Assembly: GCA_040758525.1 (NCBI GenBank)
Contig: JBFLVQ010000374.1
Coordinates: forward strand, 1 to 9,256
Source of the DNA: JBFLVQ01 sp040758525
GTDB taxonomy: Bacteria > Acidobacteriota > Blastocatellia > Chloracidobacteriales > JADJPF01
Length of the DNA stretch: 9,256 nt
Reading direction: 5' to 3'
Of the stretch, positions 1 to 5,029 are shown one piece after another; position 1 is the first letter of the stretch; every line of letters starts with the position of its first letter. Made by a program: the position numbers and the translations under genes. A model generated the notes under the pieces. The model had not been told where the DNA came from. It ran no database searches and saw nothing but the letters and a program-made list of their open reading frames with translations.

Positions 1-1
1 T

Positions 2-619
2 ATGCAGAGAGTATTATTATTCTTTCTTCTAATTATATTAAGCACGGGGCTGCTTTTTCTTAGCGCTTGTCAGCCAACACAACCGCCCAGTGAAACGACG
101 CTGGAGCGCAAAGCCGTAAAAAATGCTCCGGTTGTGCCTAATGTGCTTACTAACAACAGCTTGGAAAAGATCCAGGTTGGCCAAACTATTCCTGAGATCA
201 AAACCAGTGATATCAATGGTCAGCCTATTAGGATTGCTTCGCGTGAGGATGCCAAAGGTCAAATGGTAGTGGTCTATGCACCTGGTTGTGACGTCTGTCA
301 TGCTACCATTCCACGTTGGAACGAACTCTACCAACAGTTCTTTCTTCGCAACAATATTCCCCTGATTGGGCTTTCCGTTCAGAATCAGGCCGATACTTTA
401 CGTAGCATAAGCGAATTGAAGATACCTTTTCATGTTGTGGTAATGCCCGATATAGACCTTCAGTTTGGCTATAGGGTGCCGGATGTGCCTACTACGATTA
501 TACTGGGCGCTGATGGTAGTGTGAAATGGTTGTGGGTAGGACAACTGGGTAACCAGCAACTCACCGAAGTGATCAAGATCTTCTGTCCAGAGTGCAATGT
601 GGAGATCAAGAAAACTTAG
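2..619 (+). CDS. Thioredoxin-fold (TlpA/ResA-like) lipoprotein
   Basis: A 205-residue predicted lipoprotein with a thioredoxin fold. Residues 1-23 form a lipoprotein signal peptide: a short polar start, a Leu/Ile/Phe-rich core and the lipobox LSAC, so Cys23 should be lipidated. The following residue is Gln, which in a diderm would favour the outer membrane. A flexible Pro/Thr-rich linker (about 24-55) leads to the redoxin domain. The active site is CDVC (Cys96, Cys99) after a beta strand ending VYAPG; family members usually have WCxxC, so Trp is replaced by Gly. The cis-proline position is VPTT (Pro163), followed by a strand with ADGSVKW typical of TlpA/ResA proteins. By family knowledge it would reduce or exchange disulfides of exported proteins. 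A second pair, CPEC (Cys195, Cys198), near the C-terminus is unusual. The ATG sits at the window edge, so its ribosome binding site is out of view, but the signal peptide supports this start. Likely first or early gene of a run with the next two genes. Confidence 0.85.
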   Translation: MQRVLLFFLLIILSTGLLFLSACQPTQPPSETTLERKAVKNAPVVPNVLTNNSLEKIQVGQTIPEIKTSDINGQPIRIASREDAKGQMVVVYAPGCDVCHATIPRWNELYQQFFLRNNIPLIGLSVQNQADTLRSISELKIPFHVVVMPDIDLQFGYRVPDVPTTIILGADGSVKWLWVGQLGNQQLTEVIKIFCPECNVEIKKT

Positions 620-634
620 CGCTGGGTTGACTTT

Positions 635-1363
635 ATGAATAGTACTCTCTCCTACTGGGAGAATTATGCTCGTGAGCTGAGACGTGAGAAGATCATCGTT
701 GAACAGTGGCGACTTGACCGCCCTCCCCTCCCACTCGGCAAAAATTTTCTTGTTATTACCTCCTGGCAACGTGAGGATGTGCAGGAATCTGATCAAATCC
801 CATTAATAATCGATCCTGGTGTTGGCTTTCCTGCTAGCCATTGTACCACCAATCTGATAGTAAAGTTGGTAGAGCGATACTGGCAAGGTGGTCGGGCGCT
901 CGATGTTGGTACAGGCACAGGTGTGTTGGCAATGGTGGCTGCACGGCTTGTGCCTGGCGCCACCATAGATGCGTTCGATATTGATAAAGATATAGTTGAG
1001 CATGCCGCCCAATCCTTAGCGCTTAATCACTTGAGTACACAGATCTGTCTTAGACAAGCGACAATACAAGAATATTTTGGGGGAAATTATTCGTTAATTA
1101 TGGCCAATCTACTTTCACCGATCATCCTGCAATTATTGACTGATCTATGTGAGTGTTTGGCCTTAGATGGCAGATTGATTATTTCTGGTATACCTGAGGA
1201 AGCGCTGACTAGCTATGTTGTGCAATGGAGATGGGGACAAGAGACCATTGACTGTATGAGTTGGGAGCTAGTGCGTGTAGGAGTAGAGAGGGCAGGCTTG
1301 CAAGTTTTGGAAGTAGAGACACAAGATCAGTGGATTGCTGCTGTACTGATGCGCAAAGCTTGA
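635..1363 (+). CDS. PrmA-like SAM-dependent methyltransferase
   Basis: A 242-residue class I methyltransferase related to ribosomal protein L11 methyltransferase (PrmA). The SAM-binding motif I is LDVGTGTGVLA (89-99), the acidic loop after the second strand is DID (115-117), and ANLLSP (157-162) matches the ANIL/ANLL motif of PrmA in place of the NPPY of glutamine or DNA methyltransferases. Residues 60-72 (DPGVGF then PASHCTT) correspond to the PrmA signature DPGxAFGTGTHPTT, but are one residue shorter and lack GTGTH. The region before this is only about 59 residues, whereas PrmA has a substrate-recognition domain of about 100 before it; the YWENY and LVITSW segments resemble the end of that domain. 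PrmA is usually 290-310 residues, so this is a shortened, divergent relative whose substrate may not be L11. The upstream frame is closed by a stop five codons before the ATG, which fixes the start; no clear ribosome binding site is seen. It lies 15 bp after the lipoprotein and 22 bp before the Sir2 gene, so it is probably cotranscribed. Confidence 0.8.
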   Translation: MNSTLSYWENYARELRREKIIVEQWRLDRPPLPLGKNFLVITSWQREDVQESDQIPLIIDPGVGFPASHCTTNLIVKLVERYWQGGRALDVGTGTGVLAMVAARLVPGATIDAFDIDKDIVEHAAQSLALNHLSTQICLRQATIQEYFGGNYSLIMANLLSPIILQLLTDLCECLALDGRLIISGIPEEALTSYVVQWRWGQETIDCMSWELVRVGVERAGLQVLEVETQDQWIAAVLMRKA

Positions 1364-1375
1364 TTATATCGGCCT

Positions 1376-1385
1376 GAGGGGGAGG
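1376..1385 (+). promoter_or_regulatory. Shine-Dalgarno sequence of the Sir2 gene
   Basis: The purine block GAGGGGGAGG directly precedes the ATG at 1386. The inner AGG abuts the start codon and is too close, but the outer GAGGG is about 5-6 bases away, a normal distance. This supports the chosen start. Confidence 0.6.
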
Positions 1386-2165
1386 ATGTTCGTCAACCAT
1401 TTGCCTGAAGATGTTATTGTGCGATTCTCCAACATCTGGTCAATCTGCATCTTCACAGGCGCAGGTATATCGGTTGAAAGTGGTGTGCCATCATTTCGTG
1501 GGCAAGGCGCAGGCGGTTATTTTCAAGGACTGCCGCCTGATTATCTCTATTCCGAACAGGCTTGGCGACGCTCTCCAGAACTAGTAAACCAGTTTTGGCA
1601 CAACTATCGGAAGATAATTCAAACTGCGCGTCCAGGTATTACACATCAAACACTGCATGCCTGGGAGATGAAATTCTTTGTACCTAGACCGCCTTATCAG
1701 TTTACTTTATTGACTCAGAATATTGATGGCTTACATCAAGCTATGGGCAATAAACAGGTAATAGAATTACATGGCAATATCTGGCGTATGCGCTGTAATA
1801 TCTGTCAACTGACAGTTGAATTGGTGCCATTCAGCAGTCTGCTACCACCTAACAGTTGTTCAGTCTGTGATGGAGAGTTGCGACCAGATGTGGTACTAGT
1901 GGGCGAATGTATATCTGAGTCAATCTATCGACACGCTCTTAATGCTGCAGAAACCAGTGCTATCTTTCTTGCCATTGGTGTTTCTGGGGTATCACATTTA
2001 GCTTCTCTATTGGTTGGCGCAGCACGTCGTAAAAACCGTTTTCTTATTGAAGTCAATCCTAAACCGACCTATCTTTCGCATCTTTTCGATATCACCATTC
2101 TAGGCCGCGCCGAAGATATACTTCCTCAGTTCCCTTGGGATCACAAACTCGTGCCGCGCTATTAA
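1386..2165 (+). CDS. Sir2-family NAD-dependent protein deacylase (sirtuin), divergent
   Basis: A 259-residue sirtuin of normal bacterial length. Sirtuins remove acetyl or other acyl groups from lysines while consuming NAD. Visible motifs in order are GAGIS (25-29) with ESGVPSFRG for NAD binding, TQNID (110-114), the catalytic His129 in ELHGN, a four-cysteine zinc site (Cys137, Cys140, Cys158, Cys161), RPDVVLVGE (166-174) and EVNPKPT (222-228). Several positions differ from consensus. The usual VVWFGE or VVFFGE is VVLVGE; the GTS motif is GVS (198-200); and the PAA/PAN usually found shortly after is absent (SHLAS). The Tyr-x-x-Arg pair of CobB and SIRT5, which reads succinyl or malonyl lysine, aligns with Trp71 and Tyr74 (FWHNYRK), so desuccinylase activity is doubtful. 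A GAGGG stretch at 1376-1380 gives a well-spaced ribosome binding site for the ATG. The TAA stop lies inside the 9-bp repeat that flanks the downstream MITE-like element. Probably the last gene of the three-gene run. Confidence 0.87.
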   Translation: MFVNHLPEDVIVRFSNIWSICIFTGAGISVESGVPSFRGQGAGGYFQGLPPDYLYSEQAWRRSPELVNQFWHNYRKIIQTARPGITHQTLHAWEMKFFVPRPPYQFTLLTQNIDGLHQAMGNKQVIELHGNIWRMRCNICQLTVELVPFSSLLPPNSCSVCDGELRPDVVLVGECISESIYRHALNAAETSAIFLAIGVSGVSHLASLLVGAARRKNRFLIEVNPKPTYLSHLFDITILGRAEDILPQFPWDHKLVPRY

Positions 2166-2170
2166 ATTAA
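2162..2170. repeat. Left copy of 9-bp flanking direct repeat (TTAAATTAA)
   Basis: The sequence TTAAATTAA lies immediately left of the inverted-arm element and is identical to 2343-2351. It contains the TAA stop of the Sir2 gene (2163-2165). Removing the element and one copy leaves the same stop codon, so the insertion would not have changed the protein. Because the motif is nearly self-complementary, it could partly belong to the terminal inverted repeat. Confidence 0.6.
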
Positions 2171-2342
2171 CGCCAGTTCGAGATAAGAATTAAAAGCCCG
2201 CAGGGCGAAATACCTTTAGCTTGGCAAGTAATTAATTTACTATGTCGTCGTTTCACGACTCTGCTTGTTATCTCATTCCATTCTTGGCAATTACTTGCCA
2301 AGCTAAAGATCTTTCGCCCTGCGGGCTTATCTCGAATTGACG
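2171..2342. mobile_element. MITE-like non-autonomous element with long imperfect inverted arms
   Basis: A 172-bp non-coding segment bounded by inverted arms. The outer 17 bases, CGCCAGTTCGAGATAAG (2171-2187), match the reverse complement of 2326-2342 at 15 of 17 positions. GCCCGCAGGGCGAAA (2196-2210) is matched exactly on the right arm, and a 20-base block at 2214-2233 pairs exactly with 2289-2308. The left arm has eight extra bases, AATTAAAA (2188-2195), that the right arm lacks. The centre (about 2234-2288) is unpaired with the arms. Inside the right arm, CTTGGCAA-TTAC-TTGCCAAG (2283-2302) is a perfect local palindrome. The direct repeat TTAAATTAA lies immediately outside both ends, as expected for a 9-bp target duplication. 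There is no transposase; a 63-codon minus-strand reading frame across the arms has no protein-like character. It could instead be a REP-like or transcription-terminating hairpin, but the flanking duplication favours a transposed element. The parent transposon family is not identified. Confidence 0.68.
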
Positions 2343-2351
2343 TTAAATTAA
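2343..2351. repeat. Right copy of 9-bp flanking direct repeat (TTAAATTAA)
   Basis: Identical to the copy at 2162-2170 and directly adjacent to the right end of the inverted-arm element. Together they look like a target-site duplication. Confidence 0.6.
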
Positions 2352-2361
2352 TTACCATGAC

Positions 2362-2417
2362 AAAAATGGCATACCTGCCTGTTATGGCAATGCTTGACTG
2401 CCATTTTTGGCAGTCAA
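2362..2417. other. Overlapping alternative hairpins (possible terminator or attenuator-like structure)
   Basis: Two mutually exclusive stems share sequence here. TTGACTGCCA (2394-2403) pairs perfectly with TGGCAGTCAA (2408-2417) around a TTTT loop, giving a strong 10-bp hairpin. Alternatively AAAAATGGCA (2362-2371) pairs perfectly with TGCCATTTTT (2399-2408) around a 27-base loop. Further TGCC and GGCA units occur in that loop. The compact hairpin could end transcription from the Sir2 run, but only a mixed CCCTTCTT tract follows rather than a clean U run. No gene with a matching leader peptide is seen, so a regulatory switch is only a possibility. Confidence 0.45.
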
Positions 2418-2580
2418 AGATCCCTTCTTGACATTGTGTATTAGCAATATCGCACTCGATAAGAATTGATAAGTACTACAATCAGCCTTATTTAGCGGGA
2501 GTAAATGAGAATCCTACAAGGCCTAGTAGCTAAGCGGCACCATTATTGCGAAATAGCTTGGTAGAAAATAAGCACAAATT
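2418..2580. other. Intergenic leader of the 366-residue protein gene, no gene seen
   Basis: This AT-rich stretch between the hairpins and the next Shine-Dalgarno sequence must hold that gene's promoter, but no convincing pair of boxes stands out. TTGACA at 2428-2433 is a perfect -35 box, yet nothing like a -10 box follows at 16-18 bases. TACAAT at 2477-2482 is a fair -10 candidate without a good -35. No tRNA, small RNA or open reading frame can be supported. Confidence 0.4.
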
Positions 2581-2586
2581 AGGAGG
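2581..2586 (+). promoter_or_regulatory. Strong Shine-Dalgarno sequence AGGAGG
   Basis: AGGAGG lies 8 bases before the ATG at 2595. It is the best ribosome binding site in the window and fixes the start of the following gene, suggesting efficient translation. Confidence 0.85.
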
Positions 2587-2594
2587 ATAAAAAG

Positions 2595-3695
2595 ATGCCA
2601 GCTATTACATCAAACATTACTACTTCATTTAACAGCGTAACACCAGCTTCTCTAGATACTGAGCGTCCTGATAATTTAAATAAAATACCAGGCCAGTCCG
2701 CACCAGTATCTTATGATCCAACTACTCGCACTGCCGAGATGGGAATTTCCAGTGACTATATGCGTTTTACTCTCGACAAGGATTTGCAGGGCGGCAACAA
2801 GGTGCAGGCTAATAGTAGTGCTACTACATCTGCAGTAGTAAACAGTAGCAATAGCACAAGCACCTCTCAGGCCGATCAACTTGAGAAACTTCTTGATCTA
2901 GCAATCGATCTTATTAAACTGATTGTTCAACAACTGAATCAGTCTAAGACTGGTATGCAGAATGGCATGTCTAAAGCTGCCGGTCCAACTGCTAACAATG
3001 CCAAACCACCAATGACAATGCTTGAGACTTCTCCACAAGTTCTCGACCAAGTGGTAAATCTTATCGATCAGAGTGGTCTTATCAGTAGACCAAAACAGGA
3101 TAAACCATTACGGCCTCAGGATGCCATTGCAGGATTGATCCGAGAGAGTATCAAAGCAGATCCAAAGTTGGCAGCAAAAGCAGCAGAGCTTTATCAAACC
3201 CTGCCTGCTGATCTGAAACCGAAGGTTGCTAAACAGACAATTCAAAATCTTTCTGACCAGCAGCTTATTGAATTTGCCCGCCAGCCGCAGAGCAGGGAAT
3301 TGCTACAACGTTTTATCACTGATCTGACTGCTGACCCTAGCCGTAAGGGCAATATAAATCAGGCTGCGCGTGCTCAGAATGCTATTAATGCGACTCTTAC
3401 TACTGGAGAGAAAACCACACAGTTGCAGGAGCTGGTGAGCAAGTTGACAGAATTGCTCAATCAACTAAGCGCACAATTAAAGACGCAGAAACCTAATAGC
3501 CCAAGTGGCGCCAACCCGTCAGGTGTGCAGAAAGATGGTGGACCACGTAGGGAAAAACCAAATAATACTAGTGCAACTATCAACGCACAACTTATTCAAG
3601 CGCTAGTCTCATTATTGATGATACTGCTTACTCAATCGCAACAGAGCCAAGCTGAGCAGGCCAAGCTCTCCTTGCCAAAACCGTTGTCAGCTTGA
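2595..3695 (+). CDS. Unrecognised Gln/Ser/Asn/Thr-rich protein lacking Cys, His and Trp
   Basis: A 366-residue protein that I do not recognise. It contains no Cys, His or Trp and only three Tyr, and is rich in Gln, Ser, Asn, Thr, Ala, Leu and Lys. Residues 1-92 are mostly Ser/Thr/Asn-rich and look disordered. Residues 93-116 form a strong amphipathic to hydrophobic helix (LEKLLDLAIDLIKLIVQQL). A linker of Gly/Asn/Pro/Met follows, then helical segments at about 143-165 and 174-245. A second Leu/Gln helix lies at 275-297, a Pro/Ser/Gly/Asn linker at 299-325, and a hydrophobic helix at 332-346 (LIQALVSLLMILL) before a Gln/Ser tail. There is no N-terminal signal peptide or lipobox. The composition recalls harpins and other proteins exported without a signal peptide, but no homology is claimed; a structural or surface-associated role is equally possible. 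The strong ribosome binding site, the isolated position and the downstream terminator indicate a single-gene, probably well-expressed unit. Confidence 0.82.
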   Translation: MPAITSNITTSFNSVTPASLDTERPDNLNKIPGQSAPVSYDPTTRTAEMGISSDYMRFTLDKDLQGGNKVQANSSATTSAVVNSSNSTSTSQADQLEKLLDLAIDLIKLIVQQLNQSKTGMQNGMSKAAGPTANNAKPPMTMLETSPQVLDQVVNLIDQSGLISRPKQDKPLRPQDAIAGLIRESIKADPKLAAKAAELYQTLPADLKPKVAKQTIQNLSDQQLIEFARQPQSRELLQRFITDLTADPSRKGNINQAARAQNAINATLTTGEKTTQLQELVSKLTELLNQLSAQLKTQKPNSPSGANPSGVQKDGGPRREKPNNTSATINAQLIQALVSLLMILLTQSQQSQAEQAKLSLPKPLSA

Positions 3696-3717
3696 TTGAA
3701 TACTCTTTAATTATTAC

Positions 3718-3763
3718 AAAAAGAGGCGATAGAGTGTGCCAAGCGCTATCGCCTTTTCTTTTT
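3718..3763 (+). terminator. Intrinsic terminator after the 366-residue protein gene
   Basis: AGGCGATAG (3724-3732) pairs exactly with CTATCGCCT (3746-3754) across a 13-base loop, followed by TTTCTTTTT. An AAAAAG run precedes the stem, so it may also work in reverse. It starts 22 bases after the stop codon and separates this gene from the kinase operon. Confidence 0.88.
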
Positions 3764-3800
3764 CTAATTAAATTTATCCTGCCACTAGTGTAGATACTTA

Positions 3801-3809
3801 TGGTATATT
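3801..3809 (+). promoter_or_regulatory. Candidate extended -10 promoter for the kinase operon
   Basis: TGGTATATT fits the extended -10 pattern TGnTATAAT at 8 of 9 positions counting the free base. No good -35 box is seen 16-18 bases upstream, which extended -10 promoters can do without. It would start transcription near 3816 and give a leader of about 120 bases. A second, weaker candidate, TGCGATAAT, lies at 3894-3902. Confidence 0.35.
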
Positions 3810-3914
3810 CTTAGGCTAAGCCGTGACGAATTCAGCCAGCAATACTATTACCACAGAGGATATAGCAATCAGGTAGAGTTTCACTGTATCCTTTGCGATA
3901 ATAGATTTTCTCCA

Positions 3915-3938
3915 ATGAAAGCTTATCATAGGGAATGA
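3915..3938 (+). CDS. Possible 7-residue upstream reading frame (MKAYHRE) overlapping the kinase start
   Basis: ATG at 3915 opens a seven-codon frame whose TGA stop overlaps the kinase ATG as ATGA (3935-3938). Such overlaps can couple translation, and the kinase ATG has only a poorly spaced AGGGA (3930-3934) of its own. No ribosome binding site precedes this mini-frame, so it may be chance. Confidence 0.2.
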   Translation: MKAYHRE

Positions 3939-5008
3939 TCAAGCAATTCTCTCAACTATTTAAGCAGATTGACCGAGCTGTATTATTGCTTTCTATGCAG
4001 GGTGAGGTATATGCCGCCAATCCAACTGCTAGTCAGCTTTTTGCCAAACAGGCGACACTAGTAGGCAGTTCTTTAATTAGTTTCGCTGGTGAGGAGATAA
4101 AGGCATTGTTTCCCACCCTGGCCGAGCGACTTGTTCTTGATAAGAGGATGGTAGTGTACTGTTGCTTACCAATATCAGATAAGATGAAACCAGTTTGGCA
4201 ATTGACTTTTAGTCTTGTAGAAGATGAGCAGGAGCCACTGATACTGTTATTAATCGAATCCATTGCCACGACCAACTCTGCAAAAATTATTACGCTCGCT
4301 GCACAAGCGCGGGAGCGAGAGAGCAACAGCAATGAATTTGATATGCTCTTCCACACTGCTTCGCATGATCTTAAAGCGCCATTACTAACTATGTTTGGTT
4401 TCACAAGGGCATTAAAAGAAGATTATGGTCAGCAACTAGAGACCAGAGGAAAAGAGTATATAGAGCATATTGTACGTGGAGCAAACCGACTGGAATCGAT
4501 GGTGCTTGCCTTACTAGATTTCTTGCGTATTAGCCACTGCGCTAATATCTATAGCTCTGTCCCATTTAATGAGATTTTACAGGAAGCATGTGCCATGCTA
4601 AAGTCTTTAATAGCAGAGCGGCAGGCTAAGATTAGCGTTACTACCGATCTACCCACGGTCTTTTGTGATCGTGCACGTATCATCGATGTGATGGTTAATC
4701 TGCTCTCTAATGCAATCAAATATACATCTCCTGAGCAGTTGCCAGAGATTGAAATAGGTTGTTGTGAGCGGGGGAGAGAGAATGAGTTTTGGGTGCGCGA
4801 TCATGGTATAGGGGTAGATCCCAAGTTCCATACAAAAATATTTGAGATCTTCTATCGTACTAAAGAGCTAAGGACTGTAGATGGTACTGGGGTAGGTTTA
4901 GCGTTAGTGCGTAAGATCATTGCTCTGCATGGTGGGTCTGTACGTGTTGAATCCACGCGTGGTACAGGAAGTTGCTTCTTTTTTACACTGCCGGTTGAGT
5001 TATCTTAG
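3935..5008 (+). CDS. Soluble PAS-like sensor histidine kinase
   Basis: A 357-residue two-component histidine kinase with no membrane segment, so probably cytoplasmic. Residues 1-110 look like a divergent PAS sensor (AVLLLSMQGEVYAANPTASQLF, then strands ending near 107). A short linker leads to the dimerisation and phosphoacceptor domain with SHDLKAPL (143-150), where His144 is the predicted phosphorylation site; this form of H-box is common in phytochrome-type and PAS kinases. The ATPase domain has the N-box NLLSNAIKYT (255-264), the G1 box DHGIG (289-293), the F-box around Phe303-Phe306, and the G2 box GTGVGLAL (317-324). All catalytic motifs are intact. It carries no receiver, so its phosphoryl group must go to another protein; the next gene, 21 bp downstream, begins with a receiver domain and is the obvious candidate. 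An in-frame TAG two codons upstream makes this ATG the first possible start, although its ribosome binding site is poor. Confidence 0.9.
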   Translation: MIKQFSQLFKQIDRAVLLLSMQGEVYAANPTASQLFAKQATLVGSSLISFAGEEIKALFPTLAERLVLDKRMVVYCCLPISDKMKPVWQLTFSLVEDEQEPLILLLIESIATTNSAKIITLAAQARERESNSNEFDMLFHTASHDLKAPLLTMFGFTRALKEDYGQQLETRGKEYIEHIVRGANRLESMVLALLDFLRISHCANIYSSVPFNEILQEACAMLKSLIAERQAKISVTTDLPTVFCDRARIIDVMVNLLSNAIKYTSPEQLPEIEIGCCERGRENEFWVRDHGIGVDPKFHTKIFEIFYRTKELRTVDGTGVGLALVRKIIALHGGSVRVESTRGTGSCFFFTLPVELS

Positions 5009-5020
5009 GCGCGGGATGCC

Positions 5021-5025
5021 GAGGT
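5021..5025 (+). promoter_or_regulatory. Shine-Dalgarno sequence of the hybrid kinase gene
   Basis: GAGGT ends 4 bases before the ATG at 5030, a workable though short distance. It lies in the 21-bp gap after the first kinase and supports cotranscription with separate translation initiation. Confidence 0.6.
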
Positions 5026-5029
5026 AAAA

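Noticed and set aside
398..796. Minus-strand 132-codon frame opposite the lipoprotein and methyltransferase genes
   Set aside because: It spans two well-supported genes and their gap in the antisense direction and shows no recognisable domain.
2167..2358. Minus-strand 63-codon reading frame across the intergenic region
   Set aside because: It is made entirely of the inverted arms of the MITE-like element, has no ribosome binding site and no protein-like domain.
2428..2482. TTGACA plus TACAAT as a promoter of the 366-residue protein gene
   Set aside because: The boxes are 43 bases apart, far outside the 16-18 range, and TTGACA has no usable -10 partner.
2510..2580. Possible tRNA-like stretch before the 366-residue protein gene
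   Set aside because: No T-loop GTTCRA motif, acceptor stem pairing or CCA-compatible end could be found.
4033..4404. Minus-strand 123-codon frame inside the first kinase gene
   Set aside because: The plus-strand frame encodes PAS and kinase motifs; the antisense frame is a codon-bias shadow.
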